A stretch of DNA of 26,114 nt from CAXDRM01 sp963991775 (GTDB lineage Bacteria > Pseudomonadota > Alphaproteobacteria > Rickettsiales > JABIRX01), in assembly GCA_963991775.1 (NCBI GenBank), contig CAXDRM010000012.1, positions 1 to 26,114 on the forward strand, in the 5' to 3' direction. The notes beneath the pieces were generated by a model. That model worked only from the letters and a program-made list of their open reading frames with translations. It did not search any database and was not told where the DNA came from. The translations under genes and the position numbers were made by a program. Shown piece after piece: positions 15,832 to 23,409 of the stretch; position 1 is the stretch's first letter, and every line of letters starts with the position of its first letter.

Positions 15832-16617
15832 TTAGTTAACTAAGTGCCCAAAGATTAATGTATCCAATAGGTTGAAATTTTGATACCAACTGTTACCAAA
15901 TATGAAAGGTAGAATCAAGCATAAAAAAAGACTGATTGCTAAACTTGGTGCGAAAGGAAAAATTGGTTTTTTGAAAATATGTTGCCAAATCAATCCATTA
16001 GCAGTGCCAAGTAAGCCAGAAAGCAAATAAAATAAAACTAAATTTTGTGCGCCAAGAAAAATTCCGACTGAGCCAATAAATTTTACATCGCCAAAACCTA
16101 AACCTTCTTTTTTGCGAGCTAAAGCAAAGCTTTTCGCAAGTAGATAGCTAGAGAAAAATCCAGCTGCTGCACCAGTTACAATATGACTGAGCGAGTAATT
16201 AAATAAATAAGCAAAGTAAAGTGCCAGTAAGAGTGTGGCAATTTGCAGCGTATCCGGGATTATATAATGTTCAAAATCAATGATAATTATCACAATTAGC
16301 ACTAAAGCTAAAATCATAAAAAATATAGAGAGATGGTTTAAACCAAGAAATGAGTAAATCATCAGTAAGCTAAAAGCTGTGCCGATTTCTATTAAAGGGT
16401 AGCGTATTGATATTCTAGTTGAGCAGTGGTTACATCTACCATTGCTTAATAACCAGGAAAATAACGGGATAAGGTTTTTAATGCCAAGTTTAGTATGGCA
16501 TACTGGGCAAGCAGAAGGGGTGACAACCATTTCTTTGCCAAGTGGTAAGCGATAGCTGAGCATCGAAATGAAGCTACCTAAGCACAAGCCTAATAAGGTT
16601 AGTAAAAAAAATGTCAT
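15832..16617 (-). CDS. pilD: Prepilin peptidase (PilD/GspO family)
   Basis: Inner-membrane aspartic protease that cleaves type IV prepilin leaders and usually N-methylates the new N-terminus. The preferred start (ATG at 16617) gives 261 residues beginning with the standard L-G-L-C-L-G-S-F span. The cytoplasmic loop has two CxxC pairs (C37/C40 and C62/C65), as in bifunctional enzymes. Catalytic aspartates: D114 in I-D-F-E-H-Y-I-I-P-D and D177 in G-F-G-D-V-K. The frame is open to a GTG at 16653 and an ATG at 16647, but those add a hydrophilic piece that would overlap the divergent longest pilin frame. First gene of the leftward operon; its probable substrates are encoded divergently. Confidence 0.94.
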   Translation of the reverse strand: MTFFLLTLLGLCLGSFISMLSYRLPLGKEMVVTPSACPVCHTKLGIKNLIPLFSWLLSNGRCNHCSTRISIRYPLIEIGTAFSLLMIYSFLGLNHLSIFFMILALVLIVIIIIDFEHYIIPDTLQIATLLLALYFAYLFNYSLSHIVTGAAAGFFSSYLLAKSFALARKKEGLGFGDVKFIGSVGIFLGAQNLVLFYLLSGLLGTANGLIWQHIFKKPIFPFAPSLAISLFLCLILPFIFGNSWYQNFNLLDTLIFGHLVN

Positions 16618-16689
16618 AAAATTATTCAATTTTAAATGAAATCGCATTATCACTATCTGAGAAAAAAATTAACATACAACTCTAATTTA

Positions 16690-17514
16690 ATGCTTGTTAA
16701 AAATAATTTTTGTAAGGCTGGTTATTCACTGCTTGAGCAAGCTTTATCTATTGGTATTCTTTCAATAATAGTTGCTTCAGGTGCGCTATATTTTGAAAAA
16801 AAGGACCAAGCAGAAAAGCGTGAAGAAACTGAAAGACGTATGTCTGTTATAGAAGATGCTTTAGCAGCATATTATCTGGATGCTTCAATAGACGTAGTTG
16901 GTAGCTTTAATGATGGTCAATTTCCATGTCCTGCAAGCCCAGATTTAGACCCGTTTAATTCAAATTATGCTAAAGAAGTTTTGAGTGGTAATAATTGTAC
17001 TGCTACTTCACCAATCAATTTGCAAGATGGTTATTATTATGGCGTAGTGCCCACCCGTACTTTGCAATTACCTGATTATTATGCTCTTGATGGTTGGGGC
17101 AGGAAGTTTTCTTTTGTAGTGGATAAATCACATATGCCAAATTTAGGTACTGAATGGTCTGATAGTGATCTTGATGAGGTATTATATCATTTAATTTCGC
17201 ATGGAGAAAATGGTTTAGGTGCGTATGGGGTAATGGGTGCAAAGATTAGAAATGCGACTGGTGATGAGTTAAATAATTCTATTTCAGCAAGCGATTATAT
17301 TAATATTGCTGATAAACCTCATTCTAATAGTTATGATGATTTGGTAATTAGCAGAACTGGTCTGCAATTTATTAGTTTGCTTGCGGGAGAGAAATTACTT
17401 GATGAAAATTTTTGTAGTATTGCTAAACAACAATCTTCAACTGGTAGTAGTTGCAATATAATGAAAGCTTGGTTGCAAATTTTATGCATTAAATATGGCG
17501 CGACATTCAGTTAA
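16690..17514 (+). CDS. Type IV pilin-like protein 1 (large, PCPA-type core)
   Basis: 274 residues from the ATG at 16690. A short basic leader ends in K-A-G; cleavage after G11 gives Y-S-L-L-E with the conserved Glu at +5, then a hydrophobic helix (to about 33) and a charged amphipathic continuation. The globular part has P-C-P-A (C80), a second Cys at 103, G-V-V-P near 119, D-G-W-G (124-127), S-H-G-E-N-G-L-G-A-Y (150-159) and D-D-L-V (216-219), all shared with the next two genes. Far larger than a major pilin (about 150 residues). The frame extends to an ATG at 16636, but that would bury the leader 18 residues further in. The end overlaps gene 2 by 20 bp. Likely a minor pilin or pseudopilin. 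Confidence 0.8.
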   Translation: MLVKNNFCKAGYSLLEQALSIGILSIIVASGALYFEKKDQAEKREETERRMSVIEDALAAYYLDASIDVVGSFNDGQFPCPASPDLDPFNSNYAKEVLSGNNCTATSPINLQDGYYYGVVPTRTLQLPDYYALDGWGRKFSFVVDKSHMPNLGTEWSDSDLDEVLYHLISHGENGLGAYGVMGAKIRNATGDELNNSISASDYINIADKPHSNSYDDLVISRTGLQFISLLAGEKLLDENFCSIAKQQSSTGSSCNIMKAWLQILCIKYGATFS

Positions 17515-18406
17515 TAAAACAGCATTTACCTTATTAGAGCTAAGTTTAGTATTGGCAGTGATGTCTAGTTTGCTAATTATGACCATTGGTATTTTTAGTC
17601 AGCTGAATAAAGTTAATAATGGTAAAGAAGTTACAGAGCAAATGTTGCTTATTGAAAAGGCTTTAGCTGAATATTTGCATGATAATAAAAGATTGCCTTG
17701 TCCTGCTGAATTAGATGATGCAGTAACTATTGCCGATTATGCTGTTGCAAGTGATGGTGTAATAGATTGTCCTACTGATGCAACTACCGCTACCTGTCCA
17801 GACATAACTCTTGATAATAATGTTTATATAGGTGCCTTGCCTGCTAAAACTTTAAATTTAGATGAAAATTTATTATTTGATCCTTGGGGTAGAAAAATTA
17901 CTTATGCAGTTGATAGGCGTTTTGTCTGTAGTGATGCAACTAATGCCAAAGTTGGAGGACATTTTTATGATACTATACCGCTAGTTACTATAAATGATAT
18001 TAATGGCACAGCTGTAACTACAAAGGCTCTTTATGCATTGGTTTCTTATGGAGAAAATGCTAGCGGTGCTTATAATAAAAATGGCCTGCAAAAATCCGTG
18101 TCAGCAGATAGTGATGAAATTGAAAATAGTGACGTGGATCATATTTTTGTTCATCATGATTTGCATAAGGTAGATAATGCTGGCTCTACGCAATTTGATG
18201 ATATTGTGCGTTTTCAAACCAAATCTCAATTAGTCCGCACTGCAAAAATGAGTAAAGAGCAAATTATATCTTTTTCAAATAATGCTGAAACAGAAAATTA
18301 TAGCTTTAACTATAATAGTTATGTTGCTGATGAAGGTTGTCTATGTAGTGCTGGAAACTATCAAACTCAGTTGCAAGAAGTTGGTAAATTATTTTGTTTT
18401 GAGTGA
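17495..18406 (+). CDS. Type IV pilin-like protein 2 (large, PCPA-type core)
   Basis: 303 residues. The leader M-A-R-H-S-V-N-K-T-A is followed by F-T-L-L-E-L-S, so the expected cleavage is after Ala10 instead of Gly, with Glu15 at +5. The hydrophobic helix runs to about 34. The core repeats the motifs of its neighbours: P-C-P-A (C69), more Cys at 92 and 101, G-A-L-P, D-P-W-G-R-K (129-134), S-Y-G-E-N-A-S-G-A-Y-N-K-N-G (174-187) and F-D-D-I-V (234-238). A Cys-containing tail (C-L-C near 273, C-F-E at the end) could form disulfides in the periplasm. It starts inside gene 1 without a clear Shine-Dalgarno sequence, suggesting coupling, and ends in a TGATG junction with gene 3. Confidence 0.8.
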   Translation: MARHSVNKTAFTLLELSLVLAVMSSLLIMTIGIFSQLNKVNNGKEVTEQMLLIEKALAEYLHDNKRLPCPAELDDAVTIADYAVASDGVIDCPTDATTATCPDITLDNNVYIGALPAKTLNLDENLLFDPWGRKITYAVDRRFVCSDATNAKVGGHFYDTIPLVTINDINGTAVTTKALYALVSYGENASGAYNKNGLQKSVSADSDEIENSDVDHIFVHHDLHKVDNAGSTQFDDIVRFQTKSQLVRTAKMSKEQIISFSNNAETENYSFNYNSYVADEGCLCSAGNYQTQLQEVGKLFCFE

Positions 18407-19896
18407 TGCTAAATTTAAAAAATCAACAAGAGGCATTTGGCTTTATAGAATTATCAGTGATTTTACTGGTATTATCTCTAAGTTTTATTTTTGCTTTAAC
18501 TGTTACGGAACGCATTGAAGATGCTCAAAAAAATGAAGTTACAGAAGAAAGAATTTTAGAATTGCGTAAAGCATTAGCAGTTTATTTTAAACGTAATGCA
18601 GAATTACCATGTCCGGCCGATATTAGCTTGAATATTTATGATGCTAATTTTGGTGTAGCTAGCAATACAACTCAGCCAAATTGTTCTACTTCATCTGGCA
18701 TGTTAAATTTTGCAACCGATAATTATATTGGAGCTGTGCCTGTAGCTACTTTAAATTTACCACAAGATTATGCTTTTGATGCTTGGGGCAATAAGCTAAC
18801 TTATGCAATATCTAAGGCTAGTAGAAATATTTTTACTTCCACAAGTGATTTTCCTGATAATAGCGATATGGATTGTTGGTTAGATGCTGCTGATGCAAGT
18901 ACTTTAACTTTAAGGGTAGATTCAGGCAGTTATTATGTTGAAGAGATGTCAGATAAATCAGCAAATGGTCTATGTGATTTTGTGCAAACCAGTAATAATG
19001 AACAGCCACAATATCATGCTGCTACTTTGGCGACAAATAATTTAGGGGGTATTTATTTTCCAGGAGAAGGTGGAGTAGCAGGCTATAAATTAGAAAATAC
19101 AAATAGCTCAATTCTTGCGGAATTTGAGGATGATTACACCATATTTTTTGTGCTAACTAAAGATTATACAGGGGGTAGAGGTGCAATTTTATCTTTAATA
19201 GACAATACTGCTCCGCTTACGCATAATTATTTTATTTCTAATGCAAGGTATTTACGTTTAAACTATGTTCCAGGTGGTATTACTGATATTAGAGTTGCAT
19301 CTGAATTTTTGGAAAGAGATATTGAGGTTGTTGCTTGGTCAAAGGTAAGTATTGGTTCGGATTATGATATTGATAATGTCAGAATTCATAACGGTAATAT
19401 TGATAATATTAGTGATGCTGGAGATCATATTAGCGGTATAGATGTAGTTATGATTGGTGATGATGAGTCAAATGAAATATTTGAATTCAAGGGACATCTC
19501 TATGAATTTATAATGTATGGCAAAAAATTAGATAGTAGTGAAGTTGATCAGATAGTTGATTATCTTTACGCTAAATGGGATAGCAAAAGAAGCAATTATA
19601 ACCAAATGATTATCAATGAATATGATGATACAGTGCAAGAAGCAGTGGCTGATTTAGTTATAGTTAGTCATGGGGCAAATGGTTATGGTGCCTATAATAA
19701 AGCGGGAGTACAAAATTCTACAGAAAATATTGGTGCAACAGAGGATAATAATATTTTTGAGTCGGGTCGCCAGGCAACATTTTATACAGATATGGTAAGT
19801 GATACAGAGCTTGGTCAAGGTTGGCAGAGTGATTTTGATGATATAGTAAGATATTATAATTTACATGAATTAATCGGTAATGCAGGAGGATTTTAA
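18406..19896 (+). CDS. Type IV pilin-like protein 3 with inserted LamG/concanavalin-like domain
   Basis: 496 residues from the ATG at 18406 (TGATG junction; a GTG one codon earlier is less likely). Leader ends in Q-E-A; cleavage after Ala10 gives F-G-F-I-E with Glu at +5. The pilin core is P-C-P-A (C69), G-A-V-P, D-A-W-G-N-K (125-130) and then, much later, S-H-G-A-N-G-Y-G-A-Y-N-K-A-G (411-424) and F-D-D-I-V (477-481). Between them, about 155-382 forms an extra domain with LamG-like/concanavalin landmarks: W-L-D-A-A-D-A-S-T-L, a later S-D-K-S-A-N-G, I-Y-F-P-G-E-G, T-I-F-F-V-L-T-K, F-K-G-H-L-Y-E-F-I-M-Y and the terminal V-D-Y-L-Y-A-K-W. Such domains often bind glycans, so an adhesin tip is plausible. 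Coupled to rpiB downstream. Confidence 0.8.
   Translation: MLNLKNQQEAFGFIELSVILLVLSLSFIFALTVTERIEDAQKNEVTEERILELRKALAVYFKRNAELPCPADISLNIYDANFGVASNTTQPNCSTSSGMLNFATDNYIGAVPVATLNLPQDYAFDAWGNKLTYAISKASRNIFTSTSDFPDNSDMDCWLDAADASTLTLRVDSGSYYVEEMSDKSANGLCDFVQTSNNEQPQYHAATLATNNLGGIYFPGEGGVAGYKLENTNSSILAEFEDDYTIFFVLTKDYTGGRGAILSLIDNTAPLTHNYFISNARYLRLNYVPGGITDIRVASEFLERDIEVVAWSKVSIGSDYDIDNVRIHNGNIDNISDAGDHISGIDVVMIGDDESNEIFEFKGHLYEFIMYGKKLDSSEVDQIVDYLYAKWDSKRSNYNQMIINEYDDTVQEAVADLVIVSHGANGYGAYNKAGVQNSTENIGATEDNNIFESGRQATFYTDMVSDTELGQGWQSDFDDIVRYYNLHELIGNAGGF
19884..19889 (+). promoter_or_regulatory. Consensus Shine-Dalgarno for rpiB inside the pilin 3 gene
   Basis: A perfect AGGAGG lies within the last codons of the LamG-pilin gene, 6 nt before the rpiB ATG at 19896. 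It is the strongest ribosome-binding site I found in the window and fixes the rpiB start. Confidence 0.75.
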
Positions 19897-20339
19897 TGAG
19901 TAATGATAAGCAAGTAAAAATAGTGTTTGCTGGTGACCATGCTAGCCCAGAATTAAAAAGCTATCTAAAAGAATCTGTCCCAGCAGATTATGAAATTATT
20001 GATCTAGGCACTAATGATGATGAATCAGTAGATTATCCAGATTATGCACAAAAATTAGCAGAATTTATGCAGCAAAATCCGGATTATCTGGGAGTGTTAA
20101 TTTGTGGTAGCGGTATTGGTATTTCAATAGCTGCCAATCGTCATAAGCATTTAAGAGCAGCTCTTTGTCACAATAAGCTTACAGCAGAATTAGCAAGGCA
20201 ACATAATGATGCTAATGTTTTAGTGCTTGGAGCTAGGGTTTTAACCAGGGAAGAGGCGCAAGAGATCTTACAAATATTTTTAGCCACAGATTTTGCTGGA
20301 GGACGACATGCTAGACGTGTCAAAAAATTAGATATGTAA
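19896..20339 (+). CDS. rpiB: Ribose-5-phosphate isomerase B
   Basis: Interconverts ribose 5-phosphate and ribulose 5-phosphate in the non-oxidative pentose phosphate pathway. 147 residues, normal length for RpiB/LacAB. Seen: A-G-D-H-A (12-16), Y-P-D-Y-A (47-51), the catalytic Cys70 in L-I-C-G-S-G-I-G-I-S-I-A-A-N, and H103-N-D-A-N-V-L-V-L-G-A-R. The ATG shares one base with the pilin 3 stop (TAATG) behind a consensus Shine-Dalgarno. It heads the rpiB-glyA-nrdR-ribD block, an order known from alphaproteobacteria. Its coupling to a pilin operon is unusual and probably reflects placement, not function. Confidence 0.95.
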   Translation: MSNDKQVKIVFAGDHASPELKSYLKESVPADYEIIDLGTNDDESVDYPDYAQKLAEFMQQNPDYLGVLICGSGIGISIAANRHKHLRAALCHNKLTAELARQHNDANVLVLGARVLTREEAQEILQIFLATDFAGGRHARRVKKLDM

Positions 20340-20351
20340 CTTTACATATCT
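20330..20351. repeat. Near-perfect palindrome at the rpiB stop codon
   Basis: AGATATGTAA and TTACATATCT face each other across CT, giving 10-bp arms that include the rpiB TAA. No T-run follows, and the 2-nt gap is too small for an unstrained RNA hairpin. It may be a weak terminator or a protein-binding site upstream of glyA. Confidence 0.4.
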
Positions 20352-20417
20352 GTAAGCAAGGTTTAAATATATTTGCGGATAAGTTCAATTAGCAAATTAC
20401 ATATAATGAGGAAATTT

Positions 20418-21686
20418 ATGTCTGACTTTTTTAACGGAAAATTAAAAGATGCTGACCAAGAAGTAGCTGCAGCAATTGCCAAAGAATTTGAGCGCCAGCA
20501 AAATCAAATAGAATTAATTGCTTCTGAAAATATCACTAGCCAAGCAGTATTGGATGCACAAGGTAGTGTGTTAACTAATAAATATGCAGAAGGTTATCCA
20601 GGCAAAAGATATTACGGTGGTTGTGAATTTGTCGATGATATTGAGAATCTTGCAATTGAACGTGCAAAAAAATTATTTAATTGTGAATATGCGAATGTGC
20701 AACCTAATTCAGGTTCACAAGCAAATCAAGGTGTGTTTACTGCTTTATTAAAACCAGGAGATACTATTTTGGGTCAATCTTTAGCAGCTGGTGGACATTT
20801 AACTCATGGTGCAGCACCTAATCAATCAGGTAAATGGTTTAATGCAGTGCAATATGGTGTAACTCGCGACACTAATTTACTTGATTATGATGAAATTGAG
20901 GCTTTAGCAAAAGAGCATAAGCCACAAATGATCATTGGAGGTTTCTCTGCTTATCCTCGCATAGTTGATTGGGCAAGATTCAGAAAAATTGCTGATGAAG
21001 TTGGTGCATATTTCTTAGTTGATATGGCGCATATTGCGGGCTTAGTTGCGGCTGGAGTATATCCTTCACCACTTCCTTATGCTGATATTGTTACTACCAC
21101 TACTCACAAGACTCTGCGTGGTCCAAGAGGTGGTATGATTTTATCAAATAATTTAGATTTAGCTAAAAAATTAAATTCAGCAATTTTTCCAGGAATTCAA
21201 GGTGGACCTTTAATGCATGTTATTGCTGGAAAAGCAGTATGTTTTGCTGAAAATTTAAAGCCAGAATTTAAAGAATATGGTGCGCAAGTTGTTGCAAATG
21301 CACGTGCTTTAGCAGAAACTTTAAAAAATAGAGGTGTAAATATTATCTCAGGCGGTACAGATAACCATATTGTACTGATTGATTTAACTCCTAAAAATCT
21401 TACTGGTAAGCAAGCTGAAGAGGTTCTTGAAGAAGCTGGTTTAACTTGTAATAAAAATGCTATTCCTTTTGATCCACAAAAACCATTTGTAACTTCTGGT
21501 ATCAGATTAGGAAGTTCAGCTGGAACCACACGTGGTTTTAAAGAAGCTGAGTTTAAACAAGTTGGTGAGTTTATTGGTGATGTGCTTGATGCTTTAGCAA
21601 ATGATGACAATCTTGATGCAACGGTTGCAGAAGTTAAGCAACAAGTTGAAGCATTATGTGCTAAATTTCCAATCTATAACAATTAA
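20418..21686 (+). CDS. glyA: Serine hydroxymethyltransferase
   Basis: PLP enzyme converting serine and tetrahydrofolate to glycine and 5,10-methylene-THF, the main source of one-carbon units. 422 residues from the ATG at 20418, chosen because GAGGAA sits 4 nt upstream (20408-20413) and the protein then begins like other bacterial GlyA. The longer frame starts with TTG at 20373. Seen: E-L-I-A-S-E-N (32-38), Y-A-E-G-Y-P-G-K-R-Y-Y-G-G (56-68), D202-M-A-H205, and the PLP lysine K231 in T-T-T-T-H-K-T-L-R-G-P-R-G-G. It abuts nrdR with no gap. The glycine it makes can feed the ALAS encoded in the same window. Confidence 0.97.
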   Translation: MSDFFNGKLKDADQEVAAAIAKEFERQQNQIELIASENITSQAVLDAQGSVLTNKYAEGYPGKRYYGGCEFVDDIENLAIERAKKLFNCEYANVQPNSGSQANQGVFTALLKPGDTILGQSLAAGGHLTHGAAPNQSGKWFNAVQYGVTRDTNLLDYDEIEALAKEHKPQMIIGGFSAYPRIVDWARFRKIADEVGAYFLVDMAHIAGLVAAGVYPSPLPYADIVTTTTHKTLRGPRGGMILSNNLDLAKKLNSAIFPGIQGGPLMHVIAGKAVCFAENLKPEFKEYGAQVVANARALAETLKNRGVNIISGGTDNHIVLIDLTPKNLTGKQAEEVLEEAGLTCNKNAIPFDPQKPFVTSGIRLGSSAGTTRGFKEAEFKQVGEFIGDVLDALANDDNLDATVAEVKQQVEALCAKFPIYNN

Positions 21687-22148
21687 ATGCATTGTCCTTT
21701 TTGTAATCATATAGAATCTATCGTGAAAGATTCGCGTCTTTCTGATGATGGTGGTACTATTCGTAGAAGAAGAGAGTGTCCTAGCTGTCAGGCGCGTTTT
21801 ACTACTTATGAAAAAGTACATTTTAAAGATATTTTTGTGCTTAAGCGTTCTGGAGATAAAGAGTTTTTTGATCGTGATAAGCTTAAAGCATCATTAAAAA
21901 TGTCTCTGCGCAAAAGGGATATTCGTCCTGACGTGGTAGATAAAACAGTGGCTGATATAACGCATGATTTGCATCAGTTAAACGTAACTGAAATTACCTC
22001 AAAAGATGTTGGTGAGTTAGTTTTGCAATATTTAAAGAAACTTGATAAAGTAGCTTTTGTCCGCTTTGCTTCAGTTTATAAAAATTTTGCTAATACCCAA
22101 GATTTCGAAAATTTCTTAAAAAATAATGATTTGGTAAAAAATCATTAG
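21687..22148 (+). CDS. nrdR: Transcriptional repressor NrdR
   Basis: 153-residue regulator that senses ATP/dATP and represses ribonucleotide reductase genes by binding NrdR boxes. The N-terminal zinc ribbon has C3-x2-C6 and C31-x2-C34, followed by the R-R-R-R-E-C basic strand. The ATP-cone domain spans about 49-139 (V-L-K-R-S-G-D-K-E-F-F-D-R-D-K-L near 52-67). The ATG follows the glyA stop directly, as in the common glyA-nrdR arrangement. No pair of NrdR boxes was noticed in the window. Confidence 0.97.
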   Translation: MHCPFCNHIESIVKDSRLSDDGGTIRRRRECPSCQARFTTYEKVHFKDIFVLKRSGDKEFFDRDKLKASLKMSLRKRDIRPDVVDKTVADITHDLHQLNVTEITSKDVGELVLQYLKKLDKVAFVRFASVYKNFANTQDFENFLKNNDLVKNH

Positions 22149-22210
22149 CTTTTAAAATAAATATCTCTCAAGATACAAATCAGACTAGATTAGAATATAA
22201 AAAAACATTA

Positions 22211-23323
22211 ATGCAGCTTAATTCCTACATTAAAAAATTTATGCAAATTGCCGTGCATGAAGGTTATAAGAATTTAGGCAATACCTATTCTAATCCTTCA
22301 GTTGGGGCAGTGTTAGTTAAAGATGGCAAGATGATTGCTAAAGCTCACACTGGTGATGCTGGTTCGCCACATGCAGAATATCGTATGCTTGAAAAGCTCA
22401 CTTTGGAGCAAACTAAAGATACTGATTTATTTGTAACTTTAGAGCCTTGTGCGCATCATGGTAAGAATCCTCCATGTACAGATAAAATTATAGCAGCTGG
22501 TATTAAAAATGTTTATGTTGGGGCAATAGACCCACATCCTTTGGTCGTAGGTAAGGGCAGAAGAATGCTGGAGAGTAAAGGTATCAAGGTTAAGGTGTTA
22601 AGTGATCCGGATGCTATTGAGCTACATAAAGGGTTCTTTCATTATGCTAGGTTTAATAAGCCTTATATTACTTGTAAATTAGCTACCACCATTGATGGTA
22701 AAATTGCTTTAACTAACAATATCAGTAAATGGATTACTAGCGAAGATTCACGCAAATATGTTCATTTGCTGCGTTCTCGTTATGATGCTATTATGACTGG
22801 GGTAGGCACTATAAATACTGATGATCCTTTTTTGAACTCTCGTTTGCCTGGTATTACTCAGGAGAAAAATATCATTGTGGTTGATCGTCAGCTTAAAATT
22901 TCTCTAGATGCTAATGTAGTTAAAAATTGTGCTAAATCTCCTTTGTGGATTATTACTACTAGTAATGATGCAGATAAAATAGCTGAGCTTGAAAATCGAG
23001 GTGTAAAAGTCTTTTGTCAGCAAAATTTTGCCGAGCTTAAAAATGTTATAGCATTTTTGGCTAAGCGCAATATCACTTCAATTTTTTGTGAAGCTGGAAG
23101 TTTGGTATCTAAATTGGTTAAAGAGCGTTTAGTGGATCAATTGATAATTTTTAGAGCAGCTAAAATTTTTGGTAATGATGCTAAGCCATTAATTGAAGAT
23201 TTAGGCATTTATGATGTGGGTAATGCAGAAAATTATTTTTTGAAAAAAATGACGCAAAATTACTCAGGGGATTTAGTAGAGTTTTATGATGCTCAGCAAC
23301 GTTCAGAAAGCTATATAATTTAG
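22211..23323 (+). CDS. ribD: Bifunctional riboflavin biosynthesis protein RibD
   Basis: N-terminal deaminase (1-145) and C-terminal 5-amino-6-(5-phosphoribosylamino)uracil reductase (about 150-370) carry out two successive steps of riboflavin synthesis. Zinc ligands and the catalytic Glu: H54-A-E56 and P-C80-A-H-H-G-K-N-P-P-C89. The T-S-N-P family motif appears as Y-S-N-P-S-V-G-A-V. The reductase part starts K-P-Y-I-T-C-K-L-A-T-T-I-D-G-K-I-A and has an N-T-D-D-P-x-L-N-x-R NADPH-region motif. 370 residues, full length. It follows nrdR by 62 bp. The ribE/ribBA partners usually found next are missing here; gyrA follows instead. Confidence 0.95.
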   Translation: MQLNSYIKKFMQIAVHEGYKNLGNTYSNPSVGAVLVKDGKMIAKAHTGDAGSPHAEYRMLEKLTLEQTKDTDLFVTLEPCAHHGKNPPCTDKIIAAGIKNVYVGAIDPHPLVVGKGRRMLESKGIKVKVLSDPDAIELHKGFFHYARFNKPYITCKLATTIDGKIALTNNISKWITSEDSRKYVHLLRSRYDAIMTGVGTINTDDPFLNSRLPGITQEKNIIVVDRQLKISLDANVVKNCAKSPLWIITTSNDADKIAELENRGVKVFCQQNFAELKNVIAFLAKRNITSIFCEAGSLVSKLVKERLVDQLIIFRAAKIFGNDAKPLIEDLGIYDVGNAENYFLKKMTQNYSGDLVEFYDAQQRSESYII

Positions 23324-23356
23324 CATAAAAAAAGCAAAAATTCTTGATATAATTAG

Positions 23357-23385
23357 TTGCATAAATTAGCAGAAAATTATATATG
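23357..23385 (+). promoter_or_regulatory. Tentative gyrA promoter
   Basis: TTGCAT (23357-23362), 17 bp, TATATG (23380-23385). The -35 match is weak. An AAGAGG Shine-Dalgarno (23399-23404) sits 5 nt before the gyrA ATG at 23410. Confidence 0.3.
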
Positions 23386-23409
23386 TAAGAGTAATTCTAA
23401 GAGGCTTAA

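Noticed and set aside
17015..17242. His/Asn-rich 75-codon minus-strand frame in pilin 1
   Set aside because: The composition is the reverse reading of the D-x-W-G and GAY coding region; no independent support.
18282..18518. Plus-strand frame bridging pilin 2 and pilin 3
   Set aside because: Out of frame with both pilins, which are joined by a normal TGATG junction and have conserved leader and core motifs.
20402..20407. TATAAT just upstream of glyA as a promoter -10
   Set aside because: It would start transcription downstream of the GAGGAA Shine-Dalgarno and only about 4 nt before the ATG, with no -35 at proper spacing.
21197..21610. 137-codon minus-strand open frame inside glyA
   Set aside because: Long only because of glyA codon bias; glyA is full length with all active-site motifs.
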